A stretch of 5,590 bases of DNA from Thermococci archaeon (GCA_003660605.1 QMUN01000061.1:1-5590), one strand, 5' to 3'. Counted from the first letter of the stretch, positions 1 to 5,541 are shown. A program made the numbers and translations. Notes: a model not told the origin generated them from the sequence alone.

Positions 1-791
1 AAATAATGGGTATAGCTTTAAAATTGGCAGGACAGAAGAAAATTCCGGAAGATTCTGAGATATATCTGCATGGGGAAAACATAAAAAGAGTTCTTTTCGG
101 GATCGATATAAATGTCTCAGAACTTCTTTTAGCCCAGAAACTAAAATGTGATTGTGTAATAGCGCATCATCCTCTGGGGAATAATGCTGTTCTCAATTTT
201 TATAAAATAATTGATAAACTCGCAAGCATCATGATAAAAAACGGAATCCCTGAAGAAAAAGCATGGAGATCTATAGAGAGCTTAAAAAATAGTTTAAAAA
301 TAGCGAATCATTCGCGGAATTATACACACATTCCATCGATAACTAAAAAAATTGGGATGCCATTAATGAATATACACAATCCGTTGGATGAAATAGGAAG
401 AAGAATAATGCAGGAAACTGTGAACAACGCAAAAACAGAAAAGGTAAAAGATGTTGTGGATGCACTGTACACACTTCCGGAGTTTCAGAAAGCACTTACA
501 GAGATAGAGATCGTTATAGGAAGTGAGGAAGGGGATGCAAGAAAGACTGTGGTAGCACATGGAGCAGGTACTAACGGTGGGTACGATATCGCGAAAACTT
601 ATTTTGAATACGGATTTTGTGTTGTTTATATTCATATAGGTGTTGCTGATTACCTCAAACTGAAGAATGAAAAGGGGAATCTTATAGTGTCAGGTCATAT
701 AGCAAGCGATTCAGTTGGCATAAATCCTTTTATAAAAGCTTTGGAAAAAGAAGGTATAGAAGTTATAAAAATAAGCGGAGTTTACTGCTAA
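1..791 (+). CDS. NIF3-like dinuclear-metal protein (5' end probably outside window)
   Basis: NIF3/DUF34 family (COG0327), a hexameric fold with a two-metal site whose physiological reaction is unsettled; 'GTP cyclohydrolase I type 2' is only a database name. Residues are numbered from the ATG at position 6. Visible metal-site motifs are AHHPLG (His54, His55), NIHNPLDE (His124, Asp128) and GHIASDSVGIN (His231, Asp235). There is also an NHSR motif (101-104) in a helical insert of about 70 residues between the first two sites, and HGAGTNGGY (185-193). From memory, this insert and GHIASD are typical of the long NIF3 subfamily found in archaea and some bacteria. That subfamily usually has a further ten or so residues before the MGI seen here. 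The frame is open to the window edge and no Shine-Dalgarno site precedes the ATG, so I read this Met as internal. The protein is cytosolic, with no signal or membrane segment. The stop is TAA at 789-791. Family is sure; function is not. Confidence 0.85.
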   Translation, partial: IMGIALKLAGQKKIPEDSEIYLHGENIKRVLFGIDINVSELLLAQKLKCDCVIAHHPLGNNAVLNFYKIIDKLASIMIKNGIPEEKAWRSIESLKNSLKIANHSRNYTHIPSITKKIGMPLMNIHNPLDEIGRRIMQETVNNAKTEKVKDVVDALYTLPEFQKALTEIEIVIGSEEGDARKTVVAHGAGTNGGYDIAKTYFEYGFCVVYIHIGVADYLKLKNEKGNLIVSGHIASDSVGINPFIKALEKEGIEVIKISGVYC

Positions 792-800
792 GTTTGAAGA

Positions 801-815
801 CAAAATATTTATATC
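801..815 (+). promoter_or_regulatory. archaeal BRE/TATA promoter for the coiled-coil gene
   Basis: The bases CAAAATA (801-807) followed by TTTATATC (808-815) fit the archaeal consensus cRnaAnn-TTTAWATA at all but the last base. With the usual distance of about 26 nt from TATA centre to start site, transcription would begin near 838. That leaves a leader of about 34 nt that contains the GAGGG site of the gene at 872. The gap between the NIF3-like gene and this gene is only 80 nt, so read-through from upstream is also possible; I see no clear terminator between them. Confidence 0.6.
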
Positions 816-860
816 ATAGAAAATTTTAAATAAAGAGGAAGATAATATATACTGGAAATC

Positions 861-865
861 GAGGG
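861..865 (+). promoter_or_regulatory. Shine-Dalgarno site GAGGG
   Basis: GAGGG lies 6 nt before the ATG at 872. No other ATG, GTG or TTG occurs in frame between the predicted transcription start and 872, so this site fixes the start of the coiled-coil protein. Confidence 0.6.
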
Positions 866-871
866 AAAAGA

Positions 872-2152
872 ATGGAAGACATAAAGGAGTACATAAAAAA
901 TGTCCTTGATGAAGAGGAACTCATAGAAATCAAAGGAGAAGCCTTTGGAAGACTTGCTCCTGATTCCGAAATAAGGGACAAATCATGGGTATATAAAAAA
1001 TACTTTACTCTTGAGCCTCTTGAAGCAACTCCCAAGGAAGAGATTTCAGAAAAAAAGGAAGAAGATTTATTGAAACCTTTTGAAGAAGTTCCAATTCCTT
1101 TAGAAGTTTCTATACCAGAGGTAGAAGTTCCAAAAAGAGAATTTCCACTTTTAGAAAAGCCTAAACCTCCAAAGCATGGAGAAGAGATATCGCCAAGAAC
1201 GAAGGAGCTTTTAAAAGAGATTGAAGAAATTAACAGGCTCTATGACACTACGTATATTTTCTACAATCTGGATAAAGTTAAATCAAAGTACCTCCAATTA
1301 CTCAATGAAAGAAATAAGTTGCTTGATAAAAATCCGTATGTGATCGAGAGGATAGATAAAAGCCTCACAGAACTGAAGGATAAAATAGATAAGGTCTCTC
1401 ATAAAAAAGAATCTCAGAAAATAAGAGGAGAATACGAAGTATTTCTCGATAAGCTTGATAGAATACTTAGGGAATATACAAAAAAGTATATTGCTGCCAA
1501 TTCTGAGGAGGTAAGGAGGAAATACCTCGAGCTTTTAGACGAAAAGGACAGAATGGGCCCAGGATTTCCACAATTGAAAGAAGTGGCAGAAAAAAGGATT
1601 CAGGAGCTGAGAGATAGAATAGATATGGTAGGGAGGAGTAAAGACCTTAAAAAAGAGGTACTGGCAATAATGAAACTTTCCAATGAGATAATTGAAAAGG
1701 CAAAGAAAGAAGATCTAGAAGGATTAATGAGCAATTACAAAACATGTGTGAACAGATATGAATCTATCTCCAAAGATATCCCGAAACCTGTGAGTGATAA
1801 GATAAAAAACAAACTTTTTGAGTGTAATAGGATTTTAAAATCTTTAAAAGAGAGAAAAGTGGCTAGAAAAGAAATGATACAAAGAGAGACAGCCAGGACA
1901 AGTCAGTACGAAGTCCAGGGATTAAAAATCTACTGGAATACATATATGAAAGAGGTTCAGGAGTTTAACAAACTTTTGTCGAGAGCAAAATCACATCAGT
2001 ACTTTGAGTTATACAACAAATTCAATAAACTCAGAGATACTTACTCCAATCTCGTGAAACGTGAGGTCATTCCACAGACTGAGCTTCAGAAAGCAAGAAT
2101 AGAACTATCTAAATCGTTTGATGTGCTGGAAACTTTAAAAAATGAAATGTAA
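872..2152 (+). CDS. soluble coiled-coil protein with repeated helical units, unknown function
   Basis: This 426-residue protein has no enzyme motif, signal peptide or membrane segment that I can see. Residues 1-50 look like a small globular or helical head (SWVYKKYFTLEPL at 38-50). Residues 51-107 are an acidic, proline-rich linker with VPIPLEV and VEVPKREFP type segments. From about 108 to the end it is charged helix. Within this, one unit repeats: residues 136-175 and 214-253 align without gaps at 16 of 40 positions, sharing KYLxLL, a central Pro and a DxID-V ending. A weaker third unit (about 282-325) keeps the same 15-residue Tyr-to-Pro spacing, and a degenerate fourth covers about 377-422. 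Each unit looks like a helical hairpin turned at the Pro. The gene has its own promoter and SD site. It ends exactly where the convergent bactofilin-like gene ends. A scaffold or filament-partner role is inference only. Coding status is sure; family not recognised. Confidence 0.85.
   Translation: MEDIKEYIKNVLDEEELIEIKGEAFGRLAPDSEIRDKSWVYKKYFTLEPLEATPKEEISEKKEEDLLKPFEEVPIPLEVSIPEVEVPKREFPLLEKPKPPKHGEEISPRTKELLKEIEEINRLYDTTYIFYNLDKVKSKYLQLLNERNKLLDKNPYVIERIDKSLTELKDKIDKVSHKKESQKIRGEYEVFLDKLDRILREYTKKYIAANSEEVRRKYLELLDEKDRMGPGFPQLKEVAEKRIQELRDRIDMVGRSKDLKKEVLAIMKLSNEIIEKAKKEDLEGLMSNYKTCVNRYESISKDIPKPVSDKIKNKLFECNRILKSLKERKVARKEMIQRETARTSQYEVQGLKIYWNTYMKEVQEFNKLLSRAKSHQYFELYNKFNKLRDTYSNLVKREVIPQTELQKARIELSKSFDVLETLKNEM
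1277..1846 (+). repeat. diverged helical-hairpin repeats inside the coiled-coil protein
   Basis: Protein-level repeats: unit 1 is codons 136-175 (1277-1396), unit 2 is codons 214-253 (1511-1630) and unit 3 is codons about 282-325 (1715-1846). Units 1 and 2 are 40 residues each with 16 identities and no gap. The Tyr-to-Pro distance is 15 residues in all three (Y140-P155, Y218-P233, Y289-P304). A fourth, poorer copy lies near codons 377-422. The DNA itself is not visibly repeated, so the duplication is old. Confidence 0.6.
2137..2142 (-). terminator. T-tract terminator candidate for the minus-strand operon
   Basis: Read on the minus strand, a run of six T lies about 10 nt past the TGA of the bactofilin-like gene, inside the last codons of the convergent gene. 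It is a short tract in AT-rich DNA, so support is weak. If used, the two convergent transcripts overlap at their 3' ends. Confidence 0.25.
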
Positions 2153-2890
2153 TCAGGGTTTTGTTTTTATCTCTCCATGAATTGTGACATTACTTCCAAT
2201 TTTCATTGTATCTGAGTACTCTATACCATCTTTTATAACAACACCGTTACCCAGGATCACCTTTCCTCCAACAGCTTTCAGAACCTCTGTGCTATTTCCA
2301 ATAGTTAGATCACCTTCGCTTAAAACTAATTTTAGAGTGCAACCTATCCCTATTTCTACCTTTCCTCTTCCCCTAACGCTGTCCTCTACCTCAACTCCAT
2401 CCCCCATTTTTATATTGTCCCCTTCGATAAATCCCTTTACGTAAACCTCATTACCTATAGTAACATCCCCTGCGGCCTTTATATCTCCATTGATCCTTGC
2501 TTTATCTTCTATCACAACATTCTTCTTGGCATTTATTCCACCATTGATTATAATTCCTTTGGAAATTACTATATCGAGATGTTCAGAGTTGATGGCAAAA
2601 GTTTTCATCTCTATCTGTTCCCTTTTCATTATAAGTTCTTTTTTTAAGTTTTCAATAGACTCTTTTAGCTGCTGTCTTTCCACAACAAATTTTTCTAATT
2701 TGTTGACCAGGTTTTGATTTTCAGTTTTTAACCTTTCTATTATACCCTGCATCCCCTTAACATCGCCAAATCTTCCTTCATACTTTCTTATCTGATCTGT
2801 TAAATTTCGATTCTGTACCTTCAAGCTTTCCAGTTGCTGACTCAATACTTTAATTTTTCTGTCTTTTTCTTTACTACTAAAGAGTGGCAT
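2153..2890 (-). CDS. bactofilin-like beta-helix protein with N-terminal coiled coil
   Basis: The 245-residue protein has two parts. Residues 5-97 are a charged heptad-like coiled coil, with a possible break near 38-48 (YEGRFGDVKGM). Residues about 104-245 are short beta rungs of 16-18 residues. Each rung opens with a V-x-I-x or similar strand and turns at Gly/Asn/Asp, as in DVTIGNEVYVKG (142-153), KVILGNGVVIKDG (210-222) and TMKIGSNVTIHGEI (228-241). I count at least seven rungs. This pattern is that of polymer-forming bactofilins (PF04519, DUF583), which assemble end to end into filaments without nucleotide. No signal peptide or membrane segment is visible, so a cytosolic filament is expected. 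It is the last gene of the minus-strand operon, 40 nt after the radical SAM gene. AGGAGG ends 6 nt before the ATG. Alternatives are FapA-like or acyltransferase-type helices; the rungs lack the regular hexapeptide repeat and catalytic His of LbH acyltransferases. Confidence 0.75.
   Translation of the reverse strand: MPLFSSKEKDRKIKVLSQQLESLKVQNRNLTDQIRKYEGRFGDVKGMQGIIERLKTENQNLVNKLEKFVVERQQLKESIENLKKELIMKREQIEMKTFAINSEHLDIVISKGIIINGGINAKKNVVIEDKARINGDIKAAGDVTIGNEVYVKGFIEGDNIKMGDGVEVEDSVRGRGKVEIGIGCTLKLVLSEGDLTIGNSTEVLKAVGGKVILGNGVVIKDGIEYSDTMKIGSNVTIHGEIKTKP
2159..2168 (+). terminator. T-tract terminator candidate for the coiled-coil gene
   Basis: TTTTGTTTTT starts 6 nt after the TAA at 2150-2152. 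Archaeal RNA polymerase often stops at T-rich tracts without a hairpin. The tract lies inside the last codons of the opposing bactofilin-like gene, so it doubles as coding sequence on the other strand. Confidence 0.35.
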
Positions 2891-2896
2891 GAAAAT

Positions 2897-2902
2897 CCTC
2901 CT
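2897..2902 (-). promoter_or_regulatory. Shine-Dalgarno site AGGAGG for the bactofilin-like gene
   Basis: On the minus strand AGGAGG ends 6 nt before the ATG at 2890-2888. It sits in a very AT-rich 40-nt spacer after the radical SAM stop codon. The spacer has TATA-like stretches, but these are too close to the ATG to convince me of a separate promoter. Confidence 0.75.
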
Positions 2903-2930
2903 TTATTTTTTATTATAATTTATTATATCT

Positions 2931-4397
2931 TCAATCTTTTTTAAGTTTTTCTCTTACAACACCTGTGACACTTCTCCTTCCATGATCCACCACTCTGATA
3001 TCATAAAAATTTTGAAGTTCTAATCTCTTTTTTATCCCGACTACTATCGGGTATGATCCAAACTGTCTCCCAAATGTTGTTTTTCCATCATAAATCTCGG
3101 TATAAACGTTTTTCAATACAGTATTTTCAGGTATAACTTTTCTTAACATTTCTTTATCTATATTCTCCCTTATTTTTTCTCTCCAGCTGTAATAAAATCT
3201 ATTATTTTTCTTCAACGTTTTCAATCCCTTTTCAAATATTTTCGTATTTGGAAATGGAACAACTTTTCTTATATTTATTCTTCTCAGTAAAAGATTTTCA
3301 TCCAGAAATCTTTTCAGCTCCTGATAATTTATCTCAAGCGTCTCTTTTGTCTCCCCTATCAATCCTAAAACTATATTTATCCCAGGCAAGAATTTCGGTA
3401 TCCCATTTTCTCTTGTTCTTCCATATTTATTCAGGGTCTGAACAGCTCTGTATAATGTTTCTGGAGAAGTATTGAGATTGTTTTTTCTGATTACTACCTC
3501 ATCAAAACTTTCCATTCCGAAGGCTGCCACATTTCCAGATGTGCAGTACTTTACGATCGCCTTTGTTATTTTCACTCCTTCTTCAGTGATAACTCTGTTA
3601 GGATTTGCATTGTCTATATGAAGCATTTTTAAATCCATATCATTTAATGCTTTAAGCAATTTCTCTATCTCTTCATAATTCTTATAAGAGTAGAAACATG
3701 GCTGTTTCCCGAGTCTGAAGTATCTGCACCCCATATCATAAAAAGCCTTCACCTCTTTGATTATATCCTTAACATCTCGGAATTCTATTTTTTTCAACGA
3801 TTCAACGCAGAAACTGCATTTGCCATTGCATCCTCTTCCAGTCTCTATCTCTATTACCCTTATATGCGGTACCTGTTTAATTATATAGGCTCCATTAACA
3901 GAATATTCTTTAATTTTATTATAATCGTTAATATCCAGGAAATTTTCATCCACAAGATCAAAAAAATCTTTTTTCAATCTCTCGATCTTTTTTCCACCCA
4001 GTTTTTGAGTTCCGAGTCCAGCAGCAGGTCCTGTTAAAACTTTTTTTGATTTCACATCCCTTAAAAGATCACAGATCTCATGCAAAGTTCCAGGAACAGC
4101 ACTCAGATACTTCCCAGGAGTCTGCACACCTAAAACTATGATCAGTGTAGATTTTTTAAGTATTTTTTCTATATTCTGATAATTTACTGTAAGGTTGTAC
4201 GTTTTTATATCTGTTTTCTCATTCAATCTTGTTCTTTTTATCTTTTTTTTATATTTCCAGAAACGAAGATCATCTATTGTAATATAGTACGAGTTTTTCA
4301 GAGCACCTGCAATGTATCTCGGATACGTTCCGAGGTATGGAGGAACACCAAGCCCTGAAGGCTCATCGGTGTAACAGTCTATAATACAGTACTGCAT
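2931..4397 (-). CDS. radical SAM protein of COG1031 type, lacking the C-terminal helix-hairpin-helix
   Basis: The 488-residue protein carries the radical SAM cluster motif C-x3-C-x2-C in GRGCNGKCSFCVE (Cys190, Cys194, Cys197). These ligands bind a [4Fe-4S] cluster that cleaves S-adenosylmethionine. The N-terminus IIDCYTDEPSGLGVPPYLGTY, the ITIDDLR motif (39-45), and the C-terminal FGRQFGSYP (442-450) and VVDHGRRSVTGV (469-480) are what I recall of COG1031, a mostly archaeal family of unknown substrate. Residues 1-180 look like a Rossmann-type domain without a cobalamin DxHxxG motif. GMESFDE (294-300) and GLIGET (345-350) fit the SAM barrel. About 421-482 resembles a small beta domain of TRAM/OB type. 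COG1031 proteins normally continue into a helix-hairpin-helix; here the chain stops after about eight basic residues. It starts 5 nt after the upstream stop codon with no good SD, suggesting coupled translation. Substrate unknown. Confidence 0.85.
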   Translation of the reverse strand: MQYCIIDCYTDEPSGLGVPPYLGTYPRYIAGALKNSYYITIDDLRFWKYKKKIKRTRLNEKTDIKTYNLTVNYQNIEKILKKSTLIIVLGVQTPGKYLSAVPGTLHEICDLLRDVKSKKVLTGPAAGLGTQKLGGKKIERLKKDFFDLVDENFLDINDYNKIKEYSVNGAYIIKQVPHIRVIEIETGRGCNGKCSFCVESLKKIEFRDVKDIIKEVKAFYDMGCRYFRLGKQPCFYSYKNYEEIEKLLKALNDMDLKMLHIDNANPNRVITEEGVKITKAIVKYCTSGNVAAFGMESFDEVVIRKNNLNTSPETLYRAVQTLNKYGRTRENGIPKFLPGINIVLGLIGETKETLEINYQELKRFLDENLLLRRINIRKVVPFPNTKIFEKGLKTLKKNNRFYYSWREKIRENIDKEMLRKVIPENTVLKNVYTEIYDGKTTFGRQFGSYPIVVGIKKRLELQNFYDIRVVDHGRRSVTGVVREKLKKD

Positions 4398-4402
4398 GTA
4401 TC

Positions 4403-4837
4403 TTACTTTGCGATATTGACTATTTCTATATTTCTGTTGATCTTTACTATATCCTGCGGTTTTATTTTTAAAAGAGCATGTTCGCTTCCGCCTCCTCCAT
4501 AAACGTACTCTTTATTCATAACTCTTTTATCAATCAAAACTTTTATATCAAGTATTGGGGGTACTCCCCCTACTTTATATCCTGTTATATTCAAAACTTC
4601 TTCTTCTGTAGCCAACCTAATATTTTCGCAGAATTTCCTTAATTTTTTAAAATCTATAGATTTATTCCCAGGAATTATACATAAAATAGGCTCATCGCCT
4701 ATCATTACCAGACTCTTTATTATTTCTCTAGAAGAGATACCCAGAAGCTCCTCAGCCTGTTTCACTGTCCTCACTTTTTCCTTAAACTCGATGAACTCTG
4801 TATCATAATTTTTTACTCTCTCTTTTAGGTTTTTCAT
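4403..4837 (-). CDS. YbaK/ProX-type aminoacyl-tRNA deacylase (trans-editing)
   Basis: The 144-residue protein fits the YbaK/INS-like editing domain (PF04073) in length and motifs. This family hydrolyses wrongly charged aminoacyl-tRNAs in trans, such as Cys- or Ala-tRNAPro, in the cytosol. TVKQAEELLG (24-33) and REIIKSLVM (37-45) carry the conserved Lys41 expected at the active site. GYKVGGVPPI (86-95) holds the G-x-x-P loop, and YVYGGGGSEHALLKI (111-125) is the glycine-rich C-terminal strand. Which amino acid is edited cannot be told from this. The frame extends to an ATG at 4870, but the ATG at 4837 has AGGAGG 6 nt before it, and starting there avoids overlap with the Lrp gene. I therefore use 4837. 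The Lrp stop codon overlaps this SD, so translation is probably coupled. Linkage to an Lrp-family regulator suggests control by amino-acid status, which is inference. Confidence 0.87.
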   Translation of the reverse strand: MKNLKERVKNYDTEFIEFKEKVRTVKQAEELLGISSREIIKSLVMIGDEPILCIIPGNKSIDFKKLRKFCENIRLATEEEVLNITGYKVGGVPPILDIKVLIDKRVMNKEYVYGGGGSEHALLKIKPQDIVKINRNIEIVNIAK

Positions 4838-4843
4838 AACATT

Positions 4844-4849
4844 CCTCCT
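4844..4849 (-). promoter_or_regulatory. Shine-Dalgarno site AGGAGG overlapping the Lrp stop codon
   Basis: On the minus strand, TAGGAGG (4850-4844) contains the TAG stop of the Lrp gene (4850-4848) and the SD of the deacylase gene. The spacer to the ATG at 4837 is 6 nt. This site decides the deacylase start. Confidence 0.8.
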
Positions 4850-5297
4850 AAATAACGATTCTTGGATCATCTTTAATTGTTTTAACAGCTATCATTGATG
4901 CCAAATCTTTAATCCCCTGGATTTTCCCTATTTTTTCTATTTCGAGGTCTCTTAACTCTCTATTATTTTTGACTTTTACTTTTAATAAAATATCCCACTC
5001 ACCAGATATCTCATGTACCTCCAAAACATTTTTTATTTTACAAATTTCCTTTTCAATACTATCTATGCTATGAAAATCGCCAATATTTACTCTTATCCAT
5101 GCCGTAGTCGATAATCCGCATTTTTCAGTATCTATAAGAGGGATTATAGCTTTAATAATCCCAAGATTTTTTAATCTTTTCACTCTTTCGAATATTGTAG
5201 AATGAGGTACTTTTAAAATTTCAGATAACATCTTATAAGGTCTTGTTGCATCCTTCTCCAACTCAACTATTATTTTTTTATCCAGATCATCCAGCAA
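4848..5297 (-). CDS. Lrp/AsnC-family transcriptional regulator
   Basis: About 150 residues, the normal length of the family. An N-terminal winged helix-turn-helix is seen: LDDLDKKIIVELEKDATRPY, then a helix pair with PHSTIFERVKRLKNLGIIK, which is the recognition helix and wing. It is followed by a RAM (AsnC) domain with VLEVHEISGEWDILLKVKV, containing the G-x-x-D turn (SGEWD), and KTIKDDPRIVI at the end. The family forms dimers and octamers and often senses amino acids; the ligand cannot be read here. Start choice: the frame opens at GTG (5306), three codons upstream. TTG at 5297 has a better-placed SD (AGGTGA, 5 nt spacer), so I use TTG and keep GTG as the alternative. It is the first clear gene of the operon, so it may regulate itself and the downstream deacylase, radical SAM and bactofilin-like genes. 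Confidence 0.9.
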   Translation of the reverse strand: MLDDLDKKIIVELEKDATRPYKMLSEILKVPHSTIFERVKRLKNLGIIKAIIPLIDTEKCGLSTTAWIRVNIGDFHSIDSIEKEICKIKNVLEVHEISGEWDILLKVKVKNNRELRDLEIEKIGKIQGIKDLASMIAVKTIKDDPRIVI

Positions 5298-5302
5298 CTG
5301 TT

Positions 5303-5308
5303 TCACCT
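5303..5308 (-). promoter_or_regulatory. Shine-Dalgarno site AGGTGA for the Lrp gene
   Basis: On the minus strand AGGTGA pairs with the 16S tail sequence UCACCU and ends 5 nt before TTG at 5297-5295. The GTG alternative lies within this same hexamer, so the site favours TTG. The TGA of the upstream small ORF is the last three bases of the site. Confidence 0.5.
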
Positions 5309-5410
5309 GCTTCTTTTAAATAGAGAGATTATTAATATTTTTCCCATATCCAGTATATCTATCATCTTTTGAAATTTTGATTTTTCTTTTCCAATATATA
5401 TCCTTTTCAT
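5303..5410 (-). CDS. possible small protein or leader peptide upstream of Lrp (35 aa)
   Basis: An ATG at 5410 opens 35 codons ending in TGA at 5305-5303. The peptide starts MKRIYIGKEKSKFQKM and ends ILIISLFKRSR; it is basic, with a short hydrophobic patch near the C-terminus. In its favour: GGATGTGAT, an eight-of-nine match to the extended SD GGAGGTGAT, lies just before the ATG; the ORF lies downstream of the predicted start site of the Lrp operon; and its stop overlaps the SD of the Lrp gene, the same arrangement seen between Lrp and the deacylase. The frame extends back to an ATG at 5440, with a stop just before that. Against it: short ORFs are common in AT-rich DNA and I recognise no family. 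It could be a true small gene, a leader peptide, or chance. Confidence 0.35.
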   Translation of the reverse strand: MKRIYIGKEKSKFQKMIDILDMGKILIISLFKRSR

Positions 5411-5455
5411 TATATCACATCCAATAATTGTCTCTAACATAGTATATCATCCAAT
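5408..5455 (-). repeat. duplicated ATTGGATG element in the Lrp leader
   Basis: On the minus strand ATTGGATGATATACTATG (5455-5438) and ATTGGATGTGATATAATG (5425-5408) are imperfect direct copies 30 nt apart, about three turns of the helix, differing mainly by a 2-nt insertion. They flank the predicted transcription start near 5435. Each ends in an in-frame ATG of the same small ORF. They could be duplicated initiation regions or regulator binding sites. Confidence 0.4.
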
Positions 5456-5457
5456 TC

Positions 5458-5472
5458 TTTATAAAGTTTTCG
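5458..5472 (-). promoter_or_regulatory. archaeal BRE/TATA promoter for the Lrp operon
   Basis: Read on the minus strand, CGAAAAC (5472-5466) then TTTATAAA (5465-5458) fits cRnaAnn-TTTAWATA except for one TATA position. Transcription should start near 5435, giving a leader of about 130 nt before the Lrp gene. TTTATAAA is a perfect palindrome, so the same box could also serve the plus-strand gene at 5542. On that strand the bases before it (CCAATTC) fit the BRE poorly. Confidence 0.55.
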
Positions 5473-5490
5473 GATACAATTGACAAAGTG

Positions 5491-5502
5491 TTATGTGCAT
5501 AA
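5491..5502. promoter_or_regulatory. inverted repeat TTATG-TG-CATAA, possible operator
   Basis: TTATGTGCATAA is a 5-bp inverted repeat around a 2-bp centre. It lies between the shared TATA box and the plus-strand gene, near the plus-strand start site predicted from that box (about 5488). Lrp-family proteins bind short imperfect palindromes, but a 5-bp arm can occur by chance. Confidence 0.25.
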
Positions 5503-5541
5503 CCTTTTTTACTACAAAATCAAAAAGAGATCATGTTTTCT

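Noticed and set aside
363..635. Minus-strand open frame of 90 codons inside the NIF3-like gene
   Set aside because: It lies wholly within a well-recognised gene on the other strand, its translation is rich in Cys, Ser and Phe with no motif, and it has no promoter or SD site.
712..732. Asp235 in the NIF3-like protein where many NIF3 proteins have Glu (HYATE)
   Set aside because: GHIASD is, as I recall, the usual form in this long archaeal/bacterial NIF3 subfamily, so it is not an unusual substitution.
826..1035. Minus-strand open frame over the start of the coiled-coil gene
   Set aside because: It overlaps the promoter-proximal part of a gene with a clear promoter and SD site; its low-complexity serine-rich product is typical of the complement of Glu/Lys-rich coding DNA.
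2184..2717. Plus-strand open frames opposite the bactofilin-like gene, and a similar one at 3248-3475
   Set aside because: They are the complement of beta-rung, coiled-coil and radical SAM codons; the Pro/Thr/Ser/Phe-rich products have no recognisable domain or start signals.
2931..4397. Assignment of the radical SAM protein to MiaB/RimO methylthiotransferases because of its TRAM-like end
   Set aside because: It lacks the three N-terminal cluster cysteines of that family, and the N-terminal and C-terminal signature segments fit COG1031 instead.
4838..4870. Longer deacylase start at ATG 4870
   Set aside because: It would overlap the Lrp coding end, has no SD site, and adds 11 residues not expected in the family; the ATG at 4837 has AGGAGG at ideal spacing.
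5340..5460. Repeated ATATC/GGATG motifs as a degenerate CRISPR or mobile-element end
   Set aside because: The copies are short, imperfect and few, with no regular spacers, no target-site duplication and no transposase nearby.
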